A DNA stretch of 64,000 nt from Sporomusa malonica (GTDB lineage Bacteria > Bacillota > Negativicutes > Sporomusales > Sporomusaceae): assembly GCF_041428715.1 (NCBI RefSeq), contig NZ_CP155572.1, one strand, 5' to 3'. Below are positions 50,706 through 59,040 of this stretch, in pieces; the stretch's first letter is position 1, and every line of letters begins with the position of its first letter. Made by a program: the position numbers and the translations under genes. The notes under the pieces are model-generated. The model ran no database searches, was not told the DNA's origin, and saw only the letters and a list, made by a program, of their open reading frames with translations.

Positions 50706-52772
50706 ATGGAGCGAAATACAATTACATTTATTACGTTGAATGACCATACTCTCCAGGCAATTATTGATAATTGCTATGAGCTTGGTATGATGGAAGAGTT
50801 TAATGTTGAAGGACGAACCATCAGTCAGCTTGCTTATCTGCCAATTGCCGACCGTTCGTTGATTATCGTGTCAGGTGAAATTATTATTCCTGCCATTAAA
50901 CCATACCTTCATGAAAATTGCAAAATCATTGTTGCCCAGCGAACCATTAACTATACTAACATCCGTGAGATGCTGGAAATACCGCGCGGAATGAAGGTCT
51001 TGCTTGTTAATGATGGCAGGGAGCGTGCGCTTGATACGATTGCGCGCATCAAAGAGTTAGGGATCGAACTGGATTTCCATCCGTTTTATCCTGGTCAGAC
51101 GACTTACCCCCAGGAGATTACTATTGCTGTTACGCCTGGTGAAGCCAAACTTGTGCCGCCAACAATTCATAAAGTAATTGATATAGGCTCCAGGGTGATT
51201 GATTTTGCAACATGGATTGAAATATTTGACCATTTTAAATACGGAATTCTGGACTTGCGCCGCTTAATATCGCGGTACGTTCATTCTGTTGTTTATATAA
51301 CAAAAGAGCTTAGTGATGAGATTCAAAAAGCCAATCTTCTACGTAATCATTTGGGAGCCATTGTTGACCGGATTGAAGATGGAGTGCTCGCTATTGATGA
51401 AGAGGACAAAATTCGTATTACCAACCAAAAGGCATTAGAAATTCTGCACTTGCAAGGCCGCAAAATCATTCATCAACAAGCCGAAATCAGCATACCTGCT
51501 CATTTTTATCAGATTATCTGCCAATTGCCTTACGAAAAAGAAGAAGTCATGAATTGGGAAAGTCAAACATTCTTCTTCCGAAAAACAAATATTTTAATTG
51601 ATGGGCGTAACTTTGGTTATTTAATACTTTTTCGCCGGGCATCGGAAATCAACAAACTGGAACATGATTATCGCCGCAAACAGTCAAGCAAAGGACTTGT
51701 TGCGAAATATACTTTTAGCGATCTTACAGGCATCAGTGCAGCTTTTACCAAGTTTACCGGCATTGCCCGAAACATGGCGAGAAGCAGTTCAACCATCCTG
51801 CTGTTAGGCGAAACAGGGACAGGCAAAGAGTTGTTAGCTCAGGCGATACATAATGCCTCGGCCCGTAGATGGGAGCCGTTTGTAGGGGTGAATTTTGCCG
51901 CAATCTCGGAATCGTTACTTGAGAGTGAATTGTTTGGTTATGAAGAAGGGGCGTTTACCGGCGCAAAAAAAGGCGGGCATATTGGGCTATTTGAGCAAGC
52001 CCATAAGGGGACTATTTTTCTGGATGAAATCGGAGATGCTTCAGCCGTTATCCAAAATAGATTATTACGAGTGCTGCAAGAAAGAGAGATTATGAAGGTA
52101 GGCGGCAATCGGGTAATCCCTGTTGATATTCGCGTTGTTGCAGCGACCAACCGCAATTTAGATGACATGGTGCAGGCAGGGCTATTCCGTGCAGATCTAT
52201 ATTATCGCTTAAATGTTCTCCCTGTTTATATCCCGGCATTGCGTGACCGTAAGGACGATATTCCTTTGCTGGTCCAGGAATTTATCAAGAAAATATGTAA
52301 TGAACTTAAACGGCCCAATTTCCGGTTTTCCCGGGAAGCTATGGATAATATGCTGGATTATCGTTGGCCGGGAAATATCCGGGAGCTGGAAAATATCATA
52401 CAATACCTAGCTCATGTTGTTGAAGATATTGTGGTGCCTGAGCATCTGGTTTTTAATCGGCAAGATAAGGTTTATCAGGAGATACCAGGATCCAAGGGAC
52501 TTGAGTTGGAAGCTGTCTACCAATCCTATGTAGGCAAGGGCTTTATCCAGGAGGTTAAGCTTATCCTGCAGACTATACAGCAAGCAAAGTCAGCTGTTGG
52601 CAGGAATTATGTTATTGGTCAGTTAAAGACAGTAGGCTGGGATATGACTGAACAGAAGCTGCGTTATCGTATGCAACTATTGAAGCAAGATAAGCTGCTT
52701 GAAGTGGGACGTGGACGGCAAGGCAGCACGCTAACCCCAAAAGGGGCGGAATTTTTAAGCTATATAAAATGA
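50706..52772 (+). CDS. Sigma-54-dependent activator with PrpR-type N-terminal domain
   Basis: A 688-residue enhancer-binding activator. N-terminal about 1-190 matches the PrpR_N-like sensing domain, about 210-320 is PAS-like, and the AAA+ domain (about 340-575) holds Walker A GETGTGKE, GAFTGA (YEEGAFTGAKKGG, the sigma-54 contact) and DEIGDASAVIQNRLLRVLQ. The C-terminus is not a Fis-type helix-turn-helix but appears as a winged helix (QKLRYRMQLLKQDKLLEVGRG). It starts at ATG 50706 after GGGGGAG. It is likely the activator of the two sigma-54 promoters at 42681 and 44918. The ligand is probably a peptide or amino acid product. Confidence 0.92.
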   Translation: MERNTITFITLNDHTLQAIIDNCYELGMMEEFNVEGRTISQLAYLPIADRSLIIVSGEIIIPAIKPYLHENCKIIVAQRTINYTNIREMLEIPRGMKVLLVNDGRERALDTIARIKELGIELDFHPFYPGQTTYPQEITIAVTPGEAKLVPPTIHKVIDIGSRVIDFATWIEIFDHFKYGILDLRRLISRYVHSVVYITKELSDEIQKANLLRNHLGAIVDRIEDGVLAIDEEDKIRITNQKALEILHLQGRKIIHQQAEISIPAHFYQIICQLPYEKEEVMNWESQTFFFRKTNILIDGRNFGYLILFRRASEINKLEHDYRRKQSSKGLVAKYTFSDLTGISAAFTKFTGIARNMARSSSTILLLGETGTGKELLAQAIHNASARRWEPFVGVNFAAISESLLESELFGYEEGAFTGAKKGGHIGLFEQAHKGTIFLDEIGDASAVIQNRLLRVLQEREIMKVGGNRVIPVDIRVVAATNRNLDDMVQAGLFRADLYYRLNVLPVYIPALRDRKDDIPLLVQEFIKKICNELKRPNFRFSREAMDNMLDYRWPGNIRELENIIQYLAHVVEDIVVPEHLVFNRQDKVYQEIPGSKGLELEAVYQSYVGKGFIQEVKLILQTIQQAKSAVGRNYVIGQLKTVGWDMTEQKLRYRMQLLKQDKLLEVGRGRQGSTLTPKGAEFLSYIK

Positions 52773-52799
52773 ATATAACCCCAGGGAGGAGTTAATAGG

Positions 52800-53912
52800 A
52801 TGGATGACAGAGTAAAGAAATTGGCACAAAACCTTATTAAATACTCAGTAAGACTGCAAAAAGGAGAGAAACTACTGATTGAGGTTACCGACAGCGGGCA
52901 CGAGCTTGCCAAGGCATTGATGGTTGAGGCGTATCAGACCGGCGGCGCACCGTTTCTTACCGTTAAGAATAGTGCTCTGCAGCGGGCACTGCTGCTTGAC
53001 TGTGACCAGGAACAATTAAGCCTGATTGCAGGTTGGGAAGCAGACCGGATGAAAAGCATGGATGCATACATCGCTATTAGGGCTTATGATAATGTAAGTG
53101 AGCTGTCTGACCTGCCGCCTGCTAAGGCGCAGCTGTATCAGCAGCTTTGGTGGAAAGCTGTGCATACTGATATCAGAATTGCCAAAACCAAATGGTGCGT
53201 ATTAAGGTATCCCGGGCCGTCAATGGCGCAAATGGCTGGTATGAGTACTGAAGCTTTTGCCGACTTTTATTTTAAAGTCAGTAACCTGGATTACTCCAGA
53301 TTGGCAAAGGCGGAAGAACCACTTGTCAAACTGGTGGAACAAACCGAACGGGTGCGTATTATTGGGCCGGGGACTGATTTGGCTTTTGCTATTAATGGTA
53401 TTCCGGTTATGAAGTCCTGTGGCCTCAGAAATATCCCAGATGGTGAAGTATTTACAGCGCCGGTTAAAGAATCGGTTAATGGCGTAATAACCTATAACTG
53501 TCCTACCATTTGCCAGGGTACTGCCTTTGATAATGTACGCTTCCGGTTTGAAGGTGGTAAGATTATTGAGGCTACTGCCAACAATTCAGAAAAGTTAAAC
53601 CAGATTCTTGATACTGATGAAGGCGCCCGGTATATTGGTGAATTTGCTTTAGGCTTGAACCCCTATATCCATCAGCCCATGCGGGATATATTGTTTGACG
53701 AAAAAATTTGTGGCAGCTTCCATCTTACCCCCGGTAATGCATATGATACGGCATTTAACGGCAACCGGTCGGCAATTCACTGGGATTTGGTCTCAATTCA
53801 GACGCCGGCTTATGGTGGTGGTGAAATCTGGTTTGACGATCGGATAGTGCGTAAGGACGGCAGATTTGTTCTGCCAGAATTGGCCGAACTTAATCCGGAA
53901 AGCTGGGTATAG
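52800..53912 (+). CDS. M29 family aminopeptidase (AmpS/PepS type)
   Basis: A 370-residue dinuclear metal aminopeptidase that removes N-terminal residues of peptides. The pattern of the M29 family is seen: QNLIKYSVRLQKGEKLLIEV near 6-26, PDGEVFTAPVKESVNGVITYN near 216-236 with the first metal Glu, and the C-terminal NRSAIHWDLVSIQ near 320 with the HxD ligands. It starts at ATG 52800, 27 nt after the activator gene. It completes the pathway: import, isopeptide cleavage and release of amino acids. Confidence 0.91.
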   Translation: MDDRVKKLAQNLIKYSVRLQKGEKLLIEVTDSGHELAKALMVEAYQTGGAPFLTVKNSALQRALLLDCDQEQLSLIAGWEADRMKSMDAYIAIRAYDNVSELSDLPPAKAQLYQQLWWKAVHTDIRIAKTKWCVLRYPGPSMAQMAGMSTEAFADFYFKVSNLDYSRLAKAEEPLVKLVEQTERVRIIGPGTDLAFAINGIPVMKSCGLRNIPDGEVFTAPVKESVNGVITYNCPTICQGTAFDNVRFRFEGGKIIEATANNSEKLNQILDTDEGARYIGEFALGLNPYIHQPMRDILFDEKICGSFHLTPGNAYDTAFNGNRSAIHWDLVSIQTPAYGGGEIWFDDRIVRKDGRFVLPELAELNPESWV

Positions 53913-53955
53913 ATAGCAATAAGTGCGAAATATTGCCAGAGGACGGTGAGCTCTA

Positions 53956-54726
53956 ATGAAAATGCCAGTGTTGTTTGTCGGGCACGGGTCTCCAATAAAC
54001 ATCATCGAAGACAACAGTTATACACGTAGTCTTGCCGAACTAGGAAAGGATCTTCCCAGGCCAGAAGCTATTCTGGTTGTTTCAGCACATTGGCAGACCA
54101 GGGGAACCTATATTACAAGCTCTCAGGCGCCCAAAACCATCTATGACTTTTATGGATTTCCTGACGAATTATATGAGATAACCTATAATGCTCCTGGCGC
54201 GCCAGAAAAAGCAGCTTTAGTGCAAGAAACTACAAACAAGGAAATTCGCGGCGACTCTGATAGAGGAATTGATCATGCGGCGTGGGCGTTTTTGAAACAT
54301 ATGTATCCCAAGGCCGATTTTCCCGTCATGGAAATGAGCTTAGATGTGATGAAAGCGCCTCGCGATCATTATGAACTGGGAAAAAAACTTGCACCTTTGC
54401 GCAATCAAGGAATTCTTATTATTGGAAGTGGCAACATTGTGCATAACCTGTCAAGGATAAATTTTTCGCGGTTATATGGTGATAACTATTCTTGGGCTGT
54501 GGCGTTTGATAAGCAAATTGCCGAGGCCCTAGTAAATCGTGACCATTCAAGCTTGATTGAATATGATAAGCTTACTTATGCAACTGCAGCTGTTCCGACC
54601 AATGAACACTATTTGCCAATGCTTTATGCAGCAGCACTACAAGAAGAACGGGATATCTTACGGTTTACCTGCACAGACATGCAAAATGGATCAATATCTA
54701 TGCGCAGTTTTGTTATTGAGGATTAG
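53956..54726 (+). CDS. ygiD: LigB-type extradiol dioxygenase, YgiD family
   Basis: A 256-residue enzyme related to 4,5-DOPA dioxygenase. Iron or zinc ligands: His in GHGSPINII near 10, His in VSAHWQTRG near 45, and HNL in GSGNIVHNL near 160-168; the catalytic acid region TNEHYLPMLYA near 215. It starts at ATG 53956. In E. coli YgiD has DOPA dioxygenase activity in vitro, but the natural substrate is not known. No obvious pathway partner is adjacent. Confidence 0.88.
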   Translation: MKMPVLFVGHGSPINIIEDNSYTRSLAELGKDLPRPEAILVVSAHWQTRGTYITSSQAPKTIYDFYGFPDELYEITYNAPGAPEKAALVQETTNKEIRGDSDRGIDHAAWAFLKHMYPKADFPVMEMSLDVMKAPRDHYELGKKLAPLRNQGILIIGSGNIVHNLSRINFSRLYGDNYSWAVAFDKQIAEALVNRDHSSLIEYDKLTYATAAVPTNEHYLPMLYAAALQEERDILRFTCTDMQNGSISMRSFVIED

Positions 54727-54759
54727 AGCGGGATAGTGTGCAGCACTTGTGCTGTACAC

Positions 54760-54802
54760 GAAAAGACCAGGTAACCGTTAAAGTACGGGTACCTGGTCTT
54801 TC
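54760..54802 (+). terminator. Terminator of the dioxygenase gene
   Basis: AAAGACCAGGTA pairs with TACCTGGTCTTT around an ACCGTTAAAGTACGGG loop. A second small stem, GTGCAGCAC/GTGCTGTACAC, lies at 54738-54759. Confidence 0.8.
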
Positions 54803-54810
54803 TCGGGATA

Positions 54811-54830
54811 AGGGGACAGGAACGGGTCCC
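54811..54830. repeat. Partial REP-like half element
   Basis: AGGGGACAGGAACGGGTCCC resembles one side of the GGGGAC/GTCCCC palindrome seen at 23869, but only the centre is short and imperfect. It lies between two convergent genes. Confidence 0.4.
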
Positions 54831-54840
54831 GCATTGAAAT

Positions 54841-55743
54841 TTATAAGCTATCTAAAGGTTTTGAGGCCAGGATAATCATAACTTGGCTTCTCTTTATCTT
54901 AGCTTCTAGATTTGCTTTGATATTATCGGCAATAGCCTGTGCCTTGCCTACAGTTAGGGTACTTTCAAACTCAAGCAGGATATCGATAAAAATATCTCCG
55001 CCGGCACGACGCGAACGTATCCCATGAAGGAAACTGTATTGATCAAAATAGGTGGCCAGTTCCTTAATAATTAAGATCTGTAATTCTTCCTCAAGCGTAC
55101 GATCCAGTAAGTCATAAACCGATTTAGAAACTATGCTGTAAGCAGAAAATAAAATGAATCCTAATAGAATTAAGGACGCTAACGGATCAATATACTGTGC
55201 CCAGGAATAATTCGCTAAAATAATATTACTTCCTAATGATACAATAACACATGTGTTTGCAAACATCTTGAAGCGGAACAGCCGCCACTGCGATTCTGCT
55301 ATCGGTGAAGGACTGCTCTTAGAAATCCGCTTGTATTTTAAGAACATCCAATAATTTAAAGCGAAAGCCCCGGTCGCAAGTATGATAGCAATTGTAACTG
55401 CCCCGATATTTAGCTGTACCGGAGTATTCATTCGCGCCATAACCTGGTACAAAATGACACTAAACGAAATCATCATTGCTCCAGCTACTGCCATGCTTGT
55501 CATGCTTTCCAGCTTGCCATATCCATAGTTATATCTAAAAAGTTCTCCTTTGGCAGTTTTGCGAATGGTCAACCACGCTAACAATACAGATAAAGTTTCG
55601 CTACCAGATCGAATTAAATCGGCAAACAATATAATGGAGTTAGCCTTAGTCGCTACGATTAAGCTAGGAACAAGTGAGACTACTCCAATAATTAGACTAG
55701 TAAGAACGGCTCTTTCTTTGCTGGATTTTTCTTTTATGCTCAT
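54841..55743 (-). CDS. Cation diffusion facilitator-like protein with altered metal site
   Basis: A 300-residue protein of the CDF fold: about six transmembrane helices (1-205) and a C-terminal cytoplasmic dimerisation domain (LEEELQILIIKEL). The helix-2 metal pair expected as H/DxxxD reads ADLIRSGSETL (R/E instead), and the helix-5 pair expected as HxxxD lies in RFKMFANTCVIVSLGSN without His or Asp. The membrane part contains no His at all. It is therefore unlikely to move Zn2+ in the classic way, though the RYNYGYGKLESM loop and fold are clear. It is 39 nt from the patatin gene and may share its transcript. Confidence 0.82.
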   Translation of the reverse strand: MSIKEKSSKERAVLTSLIIGVVSLVPSLIVATKANSIILFADLIRSGSETLSVLLAWLTIRKTAKGELFRYNYGYGKLESMTSMAVAGAMMISFSVILYQVMARMNTPVQLNIGAVTIAIILATGAFALNYWMFLKYKRISKSSPSPIAESQWRLFRFKMFANTCVIVSLGSNIILANYSWAQYIDPLASLILLGFILFSAYSIVSKSVYDLLDRTLEEELQILIIKELATYFDQYSFLHGIRSRRAGGDIFIDILLEFESTLTVGKAQAIADNIKANLEAKIKRSQVMIILASKPLDSL

Positions 55744-55782
55744 AAAAAGTTCTCCCTTACCCTTAAAAATGCTGTTGTTAAT

Positions 55783-56664
55783 TTAATCTGCATCGGCATG
55801 TGACGTGAAGTTTTCAATTGCATAAATAATTTCTTGCTTCATTTGAGCAACAGCCTCTTCGCCTGCGTTAAGAATAGTCGGGAGCGCATTTACATCCCAC
55901 GGATGAATACTTTTGTTAAACCGTACTGTAATATTAATAATTTCATGGTGATGGAGTGAAATTGCAAGTGGAGTTTCCAACCTGGCACTGATTTTTCCTA
56001 TATTATTGAACATTAAACCAAAACACTCATTGAACCCTCGCGGATAAGTTTGCAGCTCTGTTTGTATACGTATGGCAATGATAACATCCATCTGGCGCTT
56101 TACAGCTTCCAAGATGGGCAATGAAGATGTAAATTCACCGTCAGCCAGCCACCGTCCATCTATGCAGATTAATGGAAAAAACGGATACTCAGCCCCAGAA
56201 GCATAGACCGCGTCGGCAACAAGCCCGCTGGAGAGCACAACAGCCTCGCTTTTGAGTAAGTCAGTTGTTTGTAACACTGTAGGTATCTTAAGGTCTTCTA
56301 AGCGCCGCTCACCAAAGACCTTCCGATACATTGCTTGAATCTTTTTGGGCTTAATAATGCCGCGTGAAACATCGAAGTGTCCAAAGGGTAACCTGCCAAT
56401 TGCTAGCAAAGCGCGATAATCAATATCAAATAATCTTTTATCCAAAAATTCAGCAAACATTTTACGCATGTCAGCGGTTGAATAATCACATCCCCGCAAT
56501 GCGCACATGATGCCGCCACCACTGCAGCCCACCAACAAATCGGGTGTAACCCCGATGCTATCTAAAAACTCAAACAGTGCCACTCCGGCTAAAGCTTTCG
56601 TTCCCCCGCTCCCCATAACTACTCCGACTCGCGGGCGCCGTTTTTCTAAAGTACCGTCTGCCAT
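55783..56664 (-). CDS. Patatin-like phospholipase
   Basis: A 293-residue serine lipid acyl hydrolase. Seen: the oxyanion motif GSGGTKA near 18-24, nucleophile GCSGG (G-x-S-x-G) near 43-47, and the catalytic Asp in ADGEFTSSLP near 172. Only the N-terminal patatin domain is present, with no beta-barrel or signal peptide, so it acts in the cytoplasm or at the membrane face. It is first in a minus-strand pair with the CDF-like protein. Confidence 0.9.
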   Translation of the reverse strand: MADGTLEKRRPRVGVVMGSGGTKALAGVALFEFLDSIGVTPDLLVGCSGGGIMCALRGCDYSTADMRKMFAEFLDKRLFDIDYRALLAIGRLPFGHFDVSRGIIKPKKIQAMYRKVFGERRLEDLKIPTVLQTTDLLKSEAVVLSSGLVADAVYASGAEYPFFPLICIDGRWLADGEFTSSLPILEAVKRQMDVIIAIRIQTELQTYPRGFNECFGLMFNNIGKISARLETPLAISLHHHEIINITVRFNKSIHPWDVNALPTILNAGEEAVAQMKQEIIYAIENFTSHADAD

Positions 56665-56741
56665 TATGTCTCCCCTGCCTTACCTAAGATTAAATTTGCC
56701 TCATCTAAAATCAGAAATACACTATAACGTAAAATGTATTC

Positions 56742-57899
56742 TTAAAAGAATTTGCGCAAAAAGGACACTCTCCGGATACCATGTTCGCATAACACATAAC
56801 TTATAATAATTGATAGGATTGCTACATTTAGATATTTGAGGCTTAGTGGCATTGACCAGTTAATTGTCAAATAACCTAATGCTACGACAAATAGTTCATG
56901 AACAAAATAAAATGCGAAGGAATTGGCAACTAATTTGTCCCAGAGATTACTGGTAAAATTTAAATATTTTTCAAAGAAACCTAATAAAGCAAATACCAAA
57001 CACAAGCAACAAAAAGCATGTATAAATCCATTAGCTAGTTTAACCCACAACGTAGTCGATACCGGATAAGTTACCTTAAACAAAAGGAACACTACCACAC
57101 ACATAATGGCTGGGAATAACCATGTTTTTAACCTGGGCCTGTACCCTTGAGCTGTAAACCACAGGTTTTGATATGCATATAAACCCAAAGCAAAATAGCA
57201 CACATACAGTACAAAACGAGTGGGTTGAACCAATACTATGGAGAAAATATATTCCCAAGTATGATCTGGGGAAATAATACTAACAACAAAAAAACCTAAA
57301 CTAGTTATAATTCCAAAAACAATAAATAGAAGAGCAGATGGTTGCTTTATTTTTGCAGACTGTTGTTGGAATAATGGCCTTTTCCACAAGAATAACAACG
57401 ATAATCCGAAAAATACTAGCGCTAAAGCACCCAGAAACCAGAAATGTCCTTGGCTAACAGATCCTCCCAAAAAGCTCAAATGTAGATAAGTTTGCAAATC
57501 CATGTCTGCATTATCACGGCTCAAATATCGAAAATATTTTATTACTGGCTGCAGAAAAATGACACCAAATATCCAGGGAATTATTAATCGGCGAGTTTTA
57601 TCAATCCAAAAAGAACTAAAGCTCTTGCGCCGTAAAGATGGTAAAGCAAAATATCCTGCAGCAAGAAACATGATAGGCATCATATATACGTCATTTATTG
57701 CTACAAATATGTCAAAGATTATATTTTTCTGGGCACTTATTACATACCAGTCATTTGGTGCGTGTATCATATAAGGTATTGCCGAATGAAACAAAACTAC
57801 TATAATGATAATCGTTGCCCGTAAGTTATCCAAAAAATAAATACGATTTAGCCCTGTCTTTGGTGGATTAGTAGGAGTAATCACTACAGATGTATTCAT
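56742..57899 (-). CDS. Acyltransferase family 3 (OafA/WecH-like) membrane protein
   Basis: A 385-residue membrane acyltransferase. The family signature is seen at the N-terminus: RIYFLDNLRATIIIIVVLFHSAIPYM (near 19-44, with the conserved His in FHS), and about ten hydrophobic helices. Such enzymes O-acetylate envelope sugars or lipids. Starts at ATG 57899 after AGGAGG. No glycan cluster is adjacent, so the acceptor is unknown. Confidence 0.9.
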   Translation of the reverse strand: MNTSVVITPTNPPKTGLNRIYFLDNLRATIIIIVVLFHSAIPYMIHAPNDWYVISAQKNIIFDIFVAINDVYMMPIMFLAAGYFALPSLRRKSFSSFWIDKTRRLIIPWIFGVIFLQPVIKYFRYLSRDNADMDLQTYLHLSFLGGSVSQGHFWFLGALALVFFGLSLLFLWKRPLFQQQSAKIKQPSALLFIVFGIITSLGFFVVSIISPDHTWEYIFSIVLVQPTRFVLYVCYFALGLYAYQNLWFTAQGYRPRLKTWLFPAIMCVVVFLLFKVTYPVSTTLWVKLANGFIHAFCCLCLVFALLGFFEKYLNFTSNLWDKLVANSFAFYFVHELFVVALGYLTINWSMPLSLKYLNVAILSIIISYVLCEHGIRRVSFLRKFF

Positions 57900-58263
57900 G
57901 ATTTCGTTCCTCCTTAGACCAATTATTACTCTTTTTTACTATTATTCTATAAAAAGGGATAGATTCCTACAAAATCCAATATTAAAATGGGTTTTCTGTC
58001 CTGTAAGAAAGTATAACTTTCCGTCTGGATAAGGGCAACATCGGCTTCCGCTTTCGCCAAAGGCTCGGCGCAAGCCGTGTTTTCTTTATAGTCGGCTTGG
58101 GTAAGCATTAACTGTCCGTTGCAAGAGGGGCCATCCAGGGTTCTGCCAACTAGTTTTCTGATTATAGTAGTGGTATTATAGAGGGTAAATACGATAATAT
58201 TAGTAGAGCTAGGGCATCATAATGTGGACTAGTATTTTACTAAAATAAAGTTGCTTTAGGGGG
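57900..58263 (+). other. 364-nt gap between divergent acyltransferase and hemolysin III genes
   Basis: Contains AT-rich promoter sequence for the acyltransferase gene on the minus strand, repeat copy 3 (58000-58088), and an AT-rich leader before the hemolysin III gene. Nothing else with structure was seen. Confidence 0.6.
58000..58088 (+). repeat. Dispersed 89-bp intergenic repeat, copy 3
   Basis: Third copy, almost identical to copy 2 (two differences: CCTGTAAG for CCTGTTAG and CAAGCC for CAAACC). It begins CCTGTAAGAAAGTATAACTT and ends GCCGTGTTTTCTTTA. Confidence 0.92.
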
Positions 58264-58272
58264 ATGACTTGG

Positions 58273-58935
58273 ATGACAAAGGCTGTTATGGTTTCAGGTA
58301 CTAATCTAGAAGAATTATTGAATGCTATTACACATGGCGTGGGAGCATTTTTTGCACTAATCGGGCTTGGCATTCTCACGGCAGCAGCCTATATCAACGG
58401 TGGTGCTTGGCATCTACTAAGCTTTAGTATCTATGGTATTTCTTTGGTGCTGTTGTACTTGTCGTCAACACTTTATCACAGTTTTTCTAATGAAAGAACA
58501 AAATATATTCTGAAGATCGTTGATCACGCGGCTATTTATGTACTTATAGCTGGTAACTATACACCGTTTACGCTAATCCCACTGCATGGCACAATGGGGT
58601 GGACGATATTCAGCGTAATATGGGGACTAGCGATAATTGGGATTGTTTTTAAAATATTTTTTGTAAAACGTTTCAAGATTTTATCAACCTTAACCTATCT
58701 TTTAATGGGATGGTTTTCGGTAGTGATGATCAAACCGTTATTAGTTGCATTACCTATTGAGGGGATATATTGGCTAGTGGCTGGTGGGCTTTTTTATACT
58801 GTGGGTGCCATATTTTATTTAGCACATAGAATTCCATACAATCATGCTATTTGGCATTTATTTGTGCTTGCTGGCAGTATCGCCCATTATGTTGTTGTCT
58901 TAAAATATGTTTTGCCTATTCCGGTGATGGCTTAA
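58273..58935 (+). CDS. Hemolysin III/TrhA (PAQR) membrane protein
   Basis: A 220-residue membrane protein with seven helices. PAQR motifs seen: ITHGVGAFFALIG near 15, SSTLYHSFSNE near 65 (S...H), VDHAAIYVLIAGNYTPF near 85-101 (D/H set), and C-terminal HAIWHLFVLAGSIAHYVV near 195-212 (HxxxH metal ligands). Start at ATG 58273 is preferred because the AGGGGG site lies adjacent to ATG 58264, too close to use; both are in frame. Role in membrane energetics or lipid homeostasis is inferred. Confidence 0.9.
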   Translation: MTKAVMVSGTNLEELLNAITHGVGAFFALIGLGILTAAAYINGGAWHLLSFSIYGISLVLLYLSSTLYHSFSNERTKYILKIVDHAAIYVLIAGNYTPFTLIPLHGTMGWTIFSVIWGLAIIGIVFKIFFVKRFKILSTLTYLLMGWFSVVMIKPLLVALPIEGIYWLVAGGLFYTVGAIFYLAHRIPYNHAIWHLFVLAGSIAHYVVVLKYVLPIPVMA

Positions 58936-58972
58936 GCAATTTCAGTAAGTAAATTAAAATTGAAATGAAATA

Positions 58973-59014
58973 AAAATTGAACCTCAGTCAATGTTGACTG
59001 AGGTTCAATTTTAT
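58973..59014. terminator. Terminator between convergent genes
   Basis: AAAATTGAACCTCAGTCA and TTGACTGAGGTTCAATTTT form a near-perfect stem around ATG. Confidence 0.88.
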
Positions 59015-59040
59015 CGGAAACAGATTCACTGTTTCTCAGG

